A stretch of DNA of 64,000 nt, from positions 115,762,989 through 115,826,988 of the forward strand of contig CM062815.1 in NCBI GenBank assembly GCA_031772625.1, written 5' to 3'. The translations under genes and the position numbers were made by a program. A model generated the notes under the pieces. The model did no database searches. It was not told the DNA's origin and saw only the letters and a list, made by a program, of their open reading frames with translations. Position 1 is the stretch's first letter. Every line of letters starts with the position of its first letter. Source of the DNA: Pinus tabuliformis. Lineage: Eukaryota > Streptophyta > Pinopsida > Pinales > Pinaceae. Of this stretch, positions 1-11,322 are shown piece after piece.

Positions 1-587
1 ACAAGCCTGGCAACGAGCAAGTGTCAAACCAGGATCTGGAGGAAAATTGGGTTGAAGATCCTGTCAACTAAAAATACATAAAATATGCAAAAATAAATGA
101 AATATCTATATGATCATGTAAATCAACGTAAATCCAAACCATTAAACACCAAACATGCATCGTTTGTTCTTTGCATATAGCATGAGAGGTGTTTTTGTCA
201 TTTTTTTTGCTTAATTTTCAGTTTTTTGGGATTGATTTTATACAGGTGGGACAAAGTTTTTTGAGGGCCAGGACACAGTTTTTGAAGGTCACTACAAATT
301 ATAACCAGCCAATCTGGCAGGCTGAACAGTGAACCTACCAAACCAGCTGGATCGGAACAGAACCATCCTACCAATCTAATCCGGCCCCTCTTAGCGGGCT
401 CATATGACACAGTTCAGAACACATGCAAAGAATATTGGAATTTAGAACTGTTTCTGAGACACTGAATACTCATATATGAATGTCAAGGGGCAGATACACA
501 TTTACAACAGTGTTTTTACACTTAAAATGCTAAATTTTTAATTGGAAAATAAGAAAAAAATATCAAGATCAACAGATCATAGCATAC
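1..587. other. CCT6 intron sequence, no feature seen
   Basis: AT-rich non-coding sequence downstream (minus strand) of the last visible CCT6 exon. No exon, known repeat or RNA gene was recognised. Confidence 0.6.
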
Positions 588-656
588 CCCCTGAACAGTC
601 TTTTTGACAGTGTGTTTGAGATGCTGGCTTGCAGCAACTTCAAAAGCTCCAGCCCC
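588..656 (-). CDS. CCT6: CCT6 exon, nucleotide-site hinge (GAGAFEVAA)
   Basis: The exon is 69 nt, exactly 23 codons: GAGAFEVAASQHLKHT to VKKTVQG. It lies between acceptor TTACAG and donor GTATGC. The GAGAFE(V/I) loop corresponds to the GGG-E nucleotide-site loop of group II chaperonins. The following exon should begin RAQLGVEAFA and was not found in positions 1-587, so the gene continues beyond the left edge. The H-T in QHLKHTV replaces the more usual I-N-E, a modest change. Confidence 0.94.
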
Positions 657-943
657 CTGTAATCCACCATCAAAAAGAAAGGACACTAAGCACCCTATGT
701 ATTCTACAACTTCAGTAAAAAGAGTCATCAAGTGCGTGCAGACACCCACAAATTAACAACCAAATCCTCCTCTAAATTGTTAGGTAACAAATAAAATAAA
801 AAATCCTGTATTTTAAAGTTTATACACACAGCAGACTCTGTTTTACTATTTTTTTCAGTGACCATACACTTTCTTGCCTAGTGAACTGCGAAGTCAACAA
901 AGAATACACCAAAATGAAAAAGAAGCTCTTAACAAGTTCTCAC

Positions 944-1038
944 CAAGACAACAGATCTATCTTCAAGTGTGTTTTTAACAGCTCTGAGACCATCACGTAC
1001 AGCATCCTTAATTTGAGCAATAGTATGATCATTAGGTC
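944..1038 (-). CDS. CCT6: CCT6 exon ([17 protein letters not shown])
   Basis: The exon is 95 nt, two bases plus 31 codons. It encodes [20 protein letters not shown] to [10 protein letters not shown] and lies between acceptor CTCTTGCAG and donor GTGAGA. The family consensus here is [13 protein letters not shown] followed by EDE-VVLGAGAFE, so the end after VVL and the next exon starting GAGAFE are well placed. This is the return from the apical to the intermediate domain. Confidence 0.96.
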
Positions 1039-1242
1039 CTGCAAGAGCCAAGAAAATAAAAACTCCAATAAAAACAGGATGCTCGAAGAGAGCTAAAAAG
1101 AGCTGAGATCATTTATAATACTTCAGCAATCCATAAATCCTGGTGCATTTTACGCAGGCTGGGGGAGAGTCTAGAAAAAATACTATTTAGCATGTTCTTC
1201 ATAGAGAAAGTAAAACAATGTTTACATATTTTCAGAACTTGC

Positions 1243-1447
1243 CTTTTATTAGAATTGTACATGAGTGAGGATTCCTAACATTTTCCACAAAAGTGTACTT
1301 TTCTTCCCCTAGGACATGCTCATATACAAGCCCAGCCCATCCAAGAACATTAGGAGTCAGATCATCAACAGAATTGACAGCATCCCCACCACAAGCTAAA
1401 ACCAATCTCTCCATATTGCGCCTCTTTGCTCTCCTCAAAGCTACAAT
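1243..1447 (-). CDS. CCT6: CCT6 exon, apical to intermediate domain ([15 protein letters not shown])
   Basis: The exon is 205 nt, 68 codons plus one base. It starts after acceptor GTTTTGCAG with [20 protein letters not shown] and continues through [16 protein letters not shown] to SCTILIKG. The [11 protein letters not shown] and EEKYTFVE stretches are diagnostic of CCT6. The exon ends AAAAG, followed by GCAAGT, so the donor dinucleotide is GC, not GT. The next exon supplies GA to complete a glycine codon (GGA), as conservation of LIKGPNDHT requires, which supports this boundary over any GT alternative. Confidence 0.96.
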
Positions 1448-1949
1448 CTGCAAAACAAAGATACAACAAACAATTATTTAAAGGTCACAGCATATAAGAA
1501 ATTAGAGACCAACTGTTTTAAAAGCATCCAAAATATCTTCATTGCACAATAGTTACCCTCTGAGGATACCAATAAGGGTAACCAATATGCAACCTATAAA
1601 TTGTGCATCCACCCAACTAATAGACCAATTGTGCACATAAATTCCAGAAGAACAATTACAAATGGAACCACAACTCAATCAGAGGATTACAGTAATATAC
1701 TTGAACTGAGGCTTCTAAACAGTCATACACTGGAACACATCCCCACGGCATCGGGATGCATTTCCAGTGGAAAGATCCATACCAGGAATACCATGAACAT
1801 CTCAGGTATATCCCAGAGGCACCATGTATGTTGGGTGTGTCACGAAAAGCAGCTCAAGAGTCAATACATCCCCATCCAATTTACTGATGTCCCCATTTGC
1901 TGGGGCATTTGTGTAGTGAATGAACCAAAAAAATACATTACAATCTAAA

Positions 1950-2220
1950 GTTTTGACTGGATCCAACATTGAACACATATTTTTCCTGGGCAAAAATATG
2001 TGACCGCAGAGGAACTTTGGCAATTTTACACTCGAACAATGGCTGGAAACCTGCAAGAGCGGTTATTTTTTGTTGATTTCACTCTAAAATCCACTTGCAA
2101 ATTGTTGGAGAGGGAATTTCCCAAAACCATTATGTCATAAATTAAGGAAGTTGAGATGCTTCCATTTCACTTTGGATTCAAATTTAAGGGCATCCACCTC
2201 ATGTATAGTGGGTCTCACCT
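1950..2220. repeat. Unclassified dispersed repeat R1, copy 1 (partial)
   Basis: About 270 bp related by eye to 10605-11000 and 11700-12130. Shared landmarks in order are an AACATTGAACACAT-like stretch, a CAGAGGAACTTTGGCAATTT-like stretch, a GGCTGGAAACCTGCAA-like stretch, CACTCTAAAATCCACTTG, and a terminal CCTCATGT-TAGTGGGTC(C/T)CAC. No coding potential was recognised and no ends were identified. It could be a non-autonomous transposon or an LTR piece. Confidence 0.6.
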
Positions 2221-2810
2221 GCCTTTATGAAAATTCCTTGAAATGCAGCAACTGGAATTAATCACACTACGATTTCTTCACAAAATAAAATAATTGTTGT
2301 CGAAAAAAATGCTGGAAACTGAAAAACGTTAGCACACATACAAAAAAATTATGACACTGTTATTTTTGGACAAATGTCCCCAGAAAAACCCAATGTGGGA
2401 AAACTGGTGCAGCTGTGAGGGTTTTCATTATGCAGCCGCAGAATTTCTGAATACAATAAAATGTTGCCAAACTGGCGATTCTATCCAAGAGAAATACTGG
2501 CAAAAATATACTAAGGGATTTTACCCTCTCTCCAAGCATTCCCGCCACTTGACTTCCTCTGAAAAGCTAGCCGTCCAAACCCTCTGTGCAGACCCTCTCA
2601 CGCTCAGCCCGAAACTGCTGCCAATCAAGTCGTCCTGCCTGCTGCTGACTAGGAAAATGTCTCTCCGGCATTGAAACAACTGAAAACGACCTTCCCTTCA
2701 GCCAAATCGAACTGCTCTGCTGAAGCAACTGTGCAATCCCTACGCTGCTTCCTGAAGAATAATTTTGGCCTCCTCTTTCTGACTCTCCGAAACTGGAAAC
2801 TCCTCTGGAA

Positions 2811-3998
2811 TGTTGTAAAATGTAACTAGGTTCGGTCTTCATAATGACTTGTAATTGTAATCTTTGTAAATGATGAAAAACAGAGAATAAAAATATTTTT
2901 GTAATGCCTTGCTTCATGGGTTTCATGAGCAAGAGTTTTTATCTAGTTGGCTCCCATTGAGAGTCTTAGGATTTATCATTAGAGACAGAGTCAATGTCAT
3001 GTATGAAGAACCCTTCTTAGGAGATGTCAAATATATACGAGTCTATAATAGCCCTCCAACGACAAGCACAAAGTCCTCTTCATGTCTGCTTCAAGTCAAA
3101 GCAACTAACTCATGTCGGCTTAATATGACGGACAGACCACTACAAATAGCAACCTTGGCCCAGTCCATAGAGACAGAATTTCGGATATCTTTCTCTGAGT
3201 TTTTTGGGTGATAGAGAGAATTTCGCATGGACAGTGGAAGAGTATAATTCAGACATCTCTGTGATTTCGAGTAGACAGTGGCAGTGATAAGTTTGATGCA
3301 ATCACAGGAAGGAGAAGGGACTGTGAGGTTCTGTTTAAGGATGATCATAGTCAACAGTAGTTTGGATCTCTGTCTAAGTTGGATGGATGTTACAGTGACA
3401 AGAAAAGGAACAGAAGTTTGGATTACAGTGACAAGGGTTTCTTATGTTCGGTGCTGCACAAGAGGAAGGTCACGTGTGTGACAAGATCTCGTTGTTGTTA
3501 CAAGGAAGAAGATCTCAGTGGTGTCTCAAAGGGCAGCAACTATGGTTCAGCAATATGTCTTCAGGATTCGGTGTTACTGCTGGAGGAGAAGATTGATATC
3601 CACAGTAATCACAATTGGGTGTCATCACATATGGTGTGAAATCTGAAGTAGAAGGAACCGAGAAAGAGTGAATGAGAAGATGGAAGAGGACTTGTGTCTT
3701 GGTCTTGGAGAGGCTACTAGGTCAAGGGTCTTGGTCTTGGTATTCGTCAATTGGAATCTCTATAAGAATAATTTGTGTGGGTTTTCCTCTCAAAGAGTGA
3801 GAGGTTTTGGCCCTGGCTGATAGCCTACATTCTGTGTCTCTTGTCTATTTATGTTCATGCATTGGTTACTATTTGATGAAGAAGAACACTAATACACTAA
3901 GAAGAAGAAGATCCTAATCTAAAGAAGTAACAAGCATTCACAAGCAGTCATTAATCCAAGATAAATCACCTAATGCTAATACCCTAGATTTCTCAACA
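2811..3998 (+). repeat. Solo LTR of family L1 (TGTTG...CAACA), nested in L2 LTR
   Basis: The 1,188-bp sequence begins TGTTGTAAAATGTAACTAGG and ends CCTAGATTTCTCAACA. It is flanked on both sides by TGGAA (2806-2810 and 3999-4003), a perfect 5-bp target duplication. No internal region follows, so it is a solo LTR left by LTR-LTR recombination. It shares the GTAACTAGGTTCGGTCTTCA start and the GGGTTTTCCTCTCAA-GAGAGGTTTTGG block with LTRs at 15061 and 48532. Confidence 0.88.
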
Positions 3999-4176
3999 TG
4001 GAATACTGTTGTGCTGCCCCTTTGCCACCTGCTATTCACCCACTGGCTCGATCTCCACTACTGAATCACCCCTACTACTGAGAACTCGAACTACCTAAGC
4101 AATTGAGTATGTGCACTGACGTGTTTTCCATCTACCCATCGACCTCTTCTTATAATCTCTAGTTGGGACTCCAATG

Positions 4177-4353
4177 TGTTGACACCTAATCCTCTACGAT
4201 TGGGTGAATTTATGTAAATAGTTAAATTAGGAATGTGAACAGTCATCAGGAGATGAACTGAGCAGTCACACCCTTTGTATATATCAATAGCATACCTAAT
4301 GAAATAAATCGAATCATCTTTTCTGCCTAATGGAGTTACTGCCTGGCCTGACA
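4177..4353 (+). repeat. Copia 5' LTR (177 bp)
   Basis: Starts TGTTGACACCTAATCC and ends GGCCTGACA. The LTR is very short for a copia element and pairs with 10002-10178. Confidence 0.95.
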
Positions 4354-4366
4354 TGGTATCAGAGCC
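4354..4366 (+). other. Primer binding site, tRNA-iMet type
   Basis: TGGTATCAGAGCC immediately follows the 5' LTR with no spacer; complementary to the 3' end of plant initiator tRNA-Met. Confidence 0.9.
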
Positions 4367-5765
4367 AACTCCTTGTTTTAGCTATTATGCTCCTGTAACT
4401 CCTCTGTCCTGTCCTGAGTTACCTTCCAGCGCTACTCTGCCTCTGCCATATTCTCCTCTGTCCTGACATAACCTGCCTCTGCCATATTCTTTTCCAGCGC
4501 TGCCTCATAACGCATCTGTCCATACTGTCCAGACAGAAGCGTTGTACATTAATAAAAAAAAATTGTGAATAGCGTTGTCATTTTGAAACGTTTGCGCTGT
4601 CTTTGTGAATGGCCTGACATGGCCTGATTCAACGTTGTTCATTTCTTACACTGTTCATTCCTGTTTTGCGTTTTTTGAAATGGGGGCGACGTTTGGTTGT
4701 TCTTCTTCTTCAATGGAATGAATGTTTTTCCCTCTGCTTGTAGACAGTCGTGCCCTCTTCGTATTCATCCTGCATAGGCTCTCTCGTTTGATCCTTGGAT
4801 CGAAACGCGTTGTGTGTTGTTGTGTAGACCGAGGAATCGGGCGCTACAATATCCATGTCACGGAGATTCTTCAGTTGATCGACTCTTCACTCGCTGATTG
4901 TGAAGGTTGTGCAGTGGCTCTCGCTACCTTTCACACCATTGTCATTTTGACAACCAACTCCCGCTCCCTATCAGTTGAGAGCGATTGGGTGTTGGTCTGC
5001 CTACTCTTCAAAGATTTGGACGCCTATTTCTGCTGCTTTTTCTGAGCAGTGGAAGCTCAGAGAGAACGGGATCTCGAGTTGGCAATGCTGCGGTTTGAAC
5101 CCGGGACCCACCGTCTACAAAGCGCCATGTCTTACCGTTGCACAACGCAGCAATGCTTGAGCTGAGCTGTGAACAAGGGTGAAAGCAAGGCTTCCACGAG
5201 TGTGGATCGAGTTTTTGGATCCAAGCGACGGCAGGGAGTTGCAGTCTACGGGTCCATATTTGCTAGCCCGGTGGTTAGTACTGGTGACAGCCTCAGCTAC
5301 GCCGCGAGTTCGAATGGTCTGGCCTGAAATACGATGGTCTGGCCTGACATACGGTGGTCTAGCCTGTTGACAAGTATTGAAATTTAAATTACGACAGCAT
5401 ATAATATTGAAATTTCGATAACATTTATTTGTATATAATGTTTAGTGAAGATCTTTGGCGCAGCAAAGTTCTATTCACAGTATATGAATAGCGTTTGATG
5501 GTCTTAGTGCACTTTGTATGTAATGTCTGGTGAAGATCTTTAGCGCAGCGGAATTTTGTTGCTGGGATATATATATACCACGCTATTAGGCTACCATAGT
5601 GGTTTTTTTTATAAAGTTGTTCTCAAAAGTGACTAACATAGTTAAGGCTAGAATACATTTTGATATCATAATCAATTTTCTTTTAGCAGCAGAAGTTTTT
5701 TTTTTCTCCACAAAAGCACATTTTTGCCAGCAAAAGTATTTTTACAGCTCTCAGATTTTTTACAG
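4367..5765 (+). other. Unusually long copia leader holding tRNA-like (SINE-like) pieces
   Basis: About 1.4 kb lies between the primer binding site and gag, long for a copia element with 177-bp LTRs. It holds two tRNA-promoter-like stretches: minus strand 5155-5072 with GTGCAACGGTAAGAC (A box-like) and GGGTTCAAACCG (B box), and plus strand 5262-5330 with TAGCCCGGTGGTTAGTA (A box-like) and GCGAGTTCGAATGG (weak B box). It also has two copies of a GTGAAGATCTTT(G/A)GCGCAGC block (5446 and 5531) and three copies of a GGTCTGGCCTGA-like unit (about 5315-5360). Capture of SINE sequence is the inferred cause. Confidence 0.6.
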
Positions 5766-6694
5766 AATGCATTCAATCATATCCATGGTAGGAATAGTTC
5801 TCACTGGCAAGGAGAACTATCCTGAATGGTCCCAGATGATAAAACACACCCTCATCTTCAATGAGTTGTGGAAAGGGGTGTGTGTCGGAGAAGGAGACAA
5901 AGACCCAGTACAGCGTACCTCAAACAAAGAGCTCGTCATTTGGGAAAACAAGAACAACAAAGCTTATGCATTAATTACAGCATCTGTAAATGAAGAGGTG
6001 AGTCGCCATATTTCATCATATTCAACTGCCTTTGAAGCCTTACAAAAGCTGAAAGAACTCTATGACTCACATTCTGCACTTGAAGTTGTTCAACTCATGA
6101 TTAAACTCTTCACTCTTGAACTGAAAAATAATGATCCTCTTGCTCTTGCATCTGGTATCAATTCCACTCTTGAAGTAAAGTCTATAATGCATGATATCAA
6201 TTCCACTAAGGTTGAGCTGGATATCCCTCTTATTGCTTTTCTCAAGGCACTCTATCCTACTTACTCCAATTATCTTGAGTCTTTGCAAGCAAATGGAAAT
6301 CTCAAATATAACCTTTGACTCTCTTGTGAAAAAGTTTGTTGAAAGAGAGAAAGCTTTTGGAAAGAAGACAGCCCCTGAATCTTCTGAAGAGACTGTGTGC
6401 CTTGCTCATAAAGAAAAGCATCCTGCTCAAGATTCTACAAGAGGAAGAGGTGGACGAATAGGAAGAGGAAGATATTTCAGAGGCAGGGGGGCCAGATATT
6501 CTCAAGGAGAAAAGGCAAATTTACACTGCATTCGCTGCAAAAGAAATGGATCACATGATGCCTCTACATGCAAGCTACCATGGGACAAAATTGAGCAGAA
6601 AAGAAACCAACAGAGAGGTAAACTGATGATACAGACAAAGGTAAAGCACCTGAATCCGCTCACTATATTGAGGCACAATGTAATATTGGAGTAA
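5766..6694 (+). pseudogene. Copia gag region
   Basis: The capsid-type region starts MHSIISMVGIVLTGKENYPEW, matching the UBN2/retrotran_gag family where a Y-x-x-W motif sits near the N-terminus. A basic RG-rich stretch (RGRGGRIGRGRYFRGRG) and a zinc-knuckle-like C-x2-C-x5-H-x4-C (CIRCKRNGSHDASTC) follow near 6525-6570. Gag would form the virus-like particle in which reverse transcription takes place. Treated as a fossil; the region is broken. Confidence 0.85.
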
Positions 6695-6702
6695 ATGAAG
6701 AT

Positions 6703-9700
6703 TTGTTTAATGCTTCACTTGCTTCATGGAAAAATGATTGGTTGCTTGATTCAGGAGCAACCTGTCACATGACTCATAGAAAAGATTTTTTTGAAGATTT
6801 CACTGACAATGTTGATGGAGCAATATACTTTGCAGATCAATCAAAAATCAAGCCATCAAGGCTTGGCACAATCAGGCTTAAACTGCCTGGTCTTCCAGAC
6901 TTTCTTCTGGATAATGTTCTATATCTCCCACAGCTCAAGAGAAACTTGTTGTCCTTGGTCCACATCTGCCAACAAGGTCACTCCATTCATATGTTTGATG
7001 GCAAGCTTGAGGTAAAAAAAGCATCTGACCACTCACTTGTCATGAGGGGAATAGAAGAAGAAAGGCTTCTCAAACTGCAAGGAGCATCTACTCATGCACA
7101 ACATTTCTCATATATTTCTCATCATGAAGAAGGTACACTTCCATCAAGTTTATTATGGCATGCTAGATTTGGACATTTAAACTATGACAGTCTCCGCTTA
7201 TTGAAGAAAAATGGTGTTGCTGGTTTGCCTACAATTCCTAGGAAACTTGAGCAATGTGATGCTTGCATTCTAGGAAAGCATAGCAAACAGTCTTTTCATG
7301 ATTCACATTCAAGAGCACATAGGAAGCTTGAACTCATTCATTCAGATTTATGCGGTCCAATGCCTGTTCCTTCTGCAAATGGGAATAAATATATCATGAC
7401 ATTTATTGATGACTACACCAGAATGTGTTGGGTTTATTTATTGAAGAACAAATCTGATGCTTTTCAAACATTCAAGAATTTTCATAAATGGATTGAAAAT
7501 GATGCACAATCTCATATTGGGTCTATTCGCACTGATAATGGAAAAGAATATACATCAAATGAATTTGAAAACTATCTTCGCCAACATGGGATCAAACATC
7601 AAACAATTGTGCCTTATAATCCCCAACAAAATGGTGTAGCTGAAAGAATGAATAGAACAATCTTGAATATGGTACGATCCATGCTTTTCTTCAAAAATGT
7701 AAAGATAATGTTTTGGGTTGATGTTGTTCTATGTGCTGCATATATAAAGAATAGATGTCCATCTAATACTATAAGAAACAAGACTCCTTATGAATTATGG
7801 TATGGACATGTTCCTTCGGTAAAACATCTCGGGGTCTTTGGTTCCACCTGTTATGCTTTAATACCAAAGGTACATCGAAACAAACTTGGTGCTAGAAGTC
7901 GTAAGTGTATCTTCCTGGGGTATTCAAACACCTCCAAAGCATACCGCCTCTATGATGAAGTAAATAAAAAGTTTGTTGTATCGAGAGATGTAATTTTTCT
8001 TGAATCATCCAAATCTGACAATGTTGTTGAGCGGCAACTTGATCGCTTGGATAGATTCGCTAAAACAAAATCATTTCAAGAATTTGATAATCAGATTCCA
8101 CATCTTGAAGGGGGGATTCCTATTCTAGATCAACATGTGGAATCTTCTTCTGAAGAACACTCTCCCCCAAATGAAACTCCAACAACGGATGTTGCTTTAA
8201 GTGATGTAATTGATAGAATTGGGAGACTCAATCTTGATTCAGTCCCAACTCAATCAACAAAGCAGCCTGGACCATCTCAGAAAGGTCCCCCAAAGTGGCT
8301 GACAAAGACACTTGAAAGTGTTCATCTTGACGAAATTGGAAAAACAGGAACCAGAAATTCAAACCGACAAAATGGAGGTGATGTAGATGACTCTAATTCA
8401 CTTGTTGATATGGATGTTTCTTATGACTGTGAATTGAACTTGTCTACAGATTTTGAACCAACTTCCTTCAAAGAAGTTGCTTCTCATGATGAATGGAAAG
8501 AAGCGATGCAAAAGGAGTATGATGCCCTCATAAAGAACGACACTTGGAAGCTGGTTGACCCTCCATTTGGAACCAAACCAATTGGCTGCAAGTGGGTCTA
8601 CAAGAACAAGTACAAAGCTGATGGCTCACTTGACAAGCACAAAGCTACGCTTGTGGCAAAAGGTTTTGCACAGAAGGAAGGGGTCGATTATGAGGAAACT
8701 TTTGCCCCCACAGCAAAATGGGCCACCATCCGGACACTCTTTGCACTAGCAGCTCAGAACGGTTGGAAAGTCCATCAAATGGATGTAAAAATTGCCTTCT
8801 TGAATGGAGATTTAAAAGAGAATGTTTTTATGTCCCAACCTGAAGGATTTGTTGTGGAAGGACATGAACATAAAGTATGCAAACTTGTGAAGTCCTTGTA
8901 TGGCCTCAAACAAGCACTGCGAGCCTGGTATGAAAAACTAATTGAGCATCTTCTGAAACTCAACTTCAATCATTTTGATCTTGATGATGCAACTTTATTT
9001 GTCAAGAAAGTTGGCAAAACAGTTGTATATCTTGTGGTATATGTAGATGATCTTTTAATGACAGAGAACAATGAAAGCTACATTACATCCATAAAGAAGG
9101 AATTGGGGAAAAGTTTTGAAATGACTGATTTGGGCTATGTTCATTACTATCTTGGCATTGAAGTAACCCAACATCCGAAATCCATATTTCTTTCTCAAAA
9201 AAAATACATTGGAGATTTGTTAAATAGATTTAGCATGACAGAGTGCAATCCTCTTACTACTCCAATGGAACAAAACTTAAAGCTCACATCTATTGAAGGA
9301 AAGGAATTTGAGGATGCAACCATGTATAGACAGCTTGTAGGAAGTCTCAACTACCTTACTACTACCAGACCAGACATTTCATTTGCTGTTGGAATCCTCT
9401 CCAGGTTTATGCAAAAGCCTTGTGAGGGACATTGGTCTGCTGCAAAAAGAGTTCTAAAGTACTTGAAGGGAACTCAAGACTTTGGAATTAAGTACACACA
9501 GGTGGATGACTTCAGTTTGATCGGATACTCTGATTCAGACTTCGATGGAGACAAAGAAACTGGGTATCTACTTCAGGATATGCTATGAGTCTTGGATCAG
9601 GAGCTGTCTCCTGGAGATCACGCAAACAATCAGTTCCAGCAGATTCCACAACAAAAGTAGAATACGTGGCAGCTGCTGAAGCAACAAAAGAAATTGTGTG

Positions 9701-9990
9701 GCTCAGGAAAATTCTTGAAGATTTGTAGGTAAAACAAGTACAATCAACTCCACTCATGATTGACAACACCTCTGCAATAAATTTGACCAAGAACCCAAAG
9801 TTCCATGATCGAACAAAGCACATCAATACTAAATATCCTCTGATCCGACATCATGTTGAGGCCAAAACGATCCATCTCCTTCATTGTTCCACAAATGAGC
9901 AAATTGCAGACATCTTCACCAAAGCGCTTGGAAGAGAAAAGCTTGAAAGATTCAGAACGATGCTTGGACTCACCAACATCCCTTCAGATT
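6703..9990 (+). pseudogene. Copia pol region: protease, integrase, reverse transcriptase, RNase H
   Basis: Domains run in copia order. The protease has LLDSGATCHMT near 6745. The GAG-pre-integrase zinc finger has H-x-R-FGHL...CDAC near 7157-7270. The integrase core has HSDLCGP, FIDDYTR, RTDNGKEY and NPQQNGVAERMNRT (7335-7650). Reverse transcriptase has KWVYKNKYKADG, VDYEETFAP, QMDVKIAFLNGDL, YGLKQ and YVVYVDDLLM (8590-9060). The RNase H region ends near 9990 (VSRSAEA-type ADIFTKALGR is visible near 9905). Length is normal for the family. It looks largely whole but is broken. Confidence 0.93.
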
Positions 9991-10001
9991 AAGGGGGGGA
10001 A

Positions 10002-10178
10002 TGTTGACACCTAATCATCTGCGATTGGGTGAATTTATGTAAATAGTTAAATTAGGAATGTGAACAGTCATCAGGAGATGAACTGAGCAATCACACCCTT
10101 TGTATATATCAATAGCATACCTAATGAAATAAATCGAATCATATTTTCTGCCTAATGGAGTTACTGGCTGGCCTAACA
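10002..10178 (+). repeat. Copia 3' LTR (177 bp)
   Basis: Same length as the 5' LTR, with about six differences by eye. It is preceded by the purine tract at 9991-10000 and followed by the CAATG target duplication. Confidence 0.95.
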
Positions 10179-10217
10179 CAATGGCCAAAATTAAAAACTT
10201 AATTGATGCCTGAGATA

Positions 10218-10371
10218 ATCTCCAAGTCAATCGAACTACCTAAGCAACTGAGTATGTGCACTGATGTGTTTTCCATCTACCCATCGACCTCTTCTTATAA
10301 TCTCTAGTTGGGACTCCAATGGCTAAGATTGAAAACTTTATTGATGACTGAGATAATCTCCAAGTCAATCC
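10218..10371. repeat. Second copy of a ~140-bp tandem unit in the L2 LTR
   Basis: The unit TCGAACTACCTAAGCAACTG...CTCCAAGTCAATCC repeats the unit that starts at 4087, is interrupted by the copia element and resumes at 10184. The related LTR at 17864-18961 has a single copy. The duplication therefore predates the copia insertion. Confidence 0.8.
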
Positions 10372-10604
10372 ATGTGAGTTTTTTGAGAATTCTCACCTTT
10401 CTCAATTAATTGTTATTAATTGACCATTTTTCCTAAGTTAGACATGGGAAATTTTTAATTGTCATCAATTAATTTAATTGAGCCCTCTCTAGGTGGAATT
10501 TCCATAAATGATTTTTGGGTTTTGGAGAACTCATGTTTTAGTCTCTCCACAAAGTCTCGAGACTAGAACACCGTCTGATGCTACAAAAACTAACATCCCA
10601 CACA

Positions 10605-11000
10605 CTATAAACCATGAAACCTGGAATCAAAACATAAAATCAATTCAAATAGTGACCATTGGTATTTGGTAGCAATTTGGAAACTTCGTAGCTCAAACTC
10701 ACCTGCAGATGATTTTGGCATTTTTTTCACTGGATTTGACATTGAAAAGCCATTCCAAGTTTGATTTTGAGCTTCTTTGTAGGTAAAAAAAAGGTGACAG
10801 AAGAAATTTGGCAATTTCTCATTGAAATCATGGCTGGAAACCTACAACAGCAGTTACTTTTTGTTCATTCCACTCTAGAGTCTACTTGAAAGGGGAGAAT
10901 TTCTCAAAACCGTTAGCTGTTGCTGGCATAAAGATGGAAGCTAAGATGCTTCCAGTGCAAGGGATCCTCCTCATGTCTAGTGGGTCCCACTAATCTTCTA
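10605..11000. repeat. Repeat R1, copy 2
   Basis: Starts near ACCATGAAACCTGGAATCAA and runs to TGTCTAGTGGGTCCCAC. It is similar by eye to 11700-12130 over most of its length and to 1950-2220 in its right half. No coding potential was recognised. Confidence 0.65.
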
Positions 11001-11073
11001 CACACTATAACCTAAGTAGCAGGACATGCTCCCCAGGGATGCAATGTCCTTATTCTCCATATCAGACATGGAC

Positions 11074-11322
11074 CAGTGTTGAAAAAAATGGCATTGGCAA
11101 AAAATCAGCGAGGGTCCAGAAAACATCTTTTTGGAAACACTGGCAAAAAATGGCAAACCACAGCAAATGTTAAAAATACAAAATATATTCATTTTTTCAA
11201 AATCAGAAAATAAAAAAATAAAATGACAAAAGTCTGGAAAAATTGGCAAAATGGGGAAAATCAGAAAAAAAATCACAATTTTTCTACACATCGCCTAAAA
11301 ATTGGCGATTTTATCGACACTG
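11074..11322. mobile_element. hAT-1: miniature hAT element, TTGGCAAAAA subterminal repeats
   Basis: The 249-bp element has terminal inverted repeats CAGTGTTGAAAAAAATGGCA and, at the other end, CAGTGTCGATAAAATCGCCA. It is flanked by 8-bp duplications ACATGGAC / ACATGGGC (11066-11073 and 11323-11330, 7 of 8 match). Motifs like TTGGCAAAAAAT and AAAATGGC recur at both ends. There is no coding capacity. TIR start CA-TG and 8-bp duplication fit the hAT superfamily. Confidence 0.85.

Larger units (their letters stand above)
4177..10178 (+). mobile_element. Ty1/copia LTR retrotransposon, nearly full length
   Basis: The element is 6,002 bp. Two 177-bp LTRs bound it, each TGTTGACACC...ACA, with a CAATG target duplication at 4172-4176 and 10179-10183. 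The primer binding site TGGTATCAGAGCC is directly after the 5' LTR (initiator tRNA-Met type), and a purine tract AAGGGGGGGA is directly before the 3' LTR. Between them are gag and pol with protease, integrase, reverse transcriptase and RNase H, in copia order. The two LTRs differ at about six positions by eye, suggesting moderate age. The frames carry a small number of breaks (about two or three). It inserted into the L2 LTR, in antisense to CCT6. Confidence 0.95.
2228..10595 (-). repeat. Old minus-strand LTR, family L2, split by two later insertions
   Basis: Read on the minus strand the LTR begins TGTTAGTTTTTGTAGCATC at 10595 and ends near 2228. It aligns along its length with the intact LTR at 17864-18961. 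Examples are GTTATTTTTGGACAAATGTC, the TACCC/TCTACCCATCGAC block and CACCGTCTGATGCTACAAAA. The LTR is interrupted by a solo LTR (2811-3998) and a copia element (4177-10178). Without them it is about 1.17 kb, including a tandem duplication of about 140 bp. No target duplication was found. It is older than both of its insertions. Confidence 0.75.

Noticed and set aside
198-410. Minus-strand frame of 70 codons
   Set aside because: No homology, odd composition and lies in CCT6 intron downstream of the last visible exon; it does not match the expected RAQLGVEAFA exon.
2351-2932. Overlapping frames on both strands near 2.4-2.9 kb
   Set aside because: They fall in the L2 LTR and are not conserved in its second copy at 18.1-18.6 kb.
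5072-5155. tRNA gene on the minus strand
   Set aside because: Good B box and A box-like text, but no full cloverleaf or anticodon arm could be drawn; kept as SINE-like.
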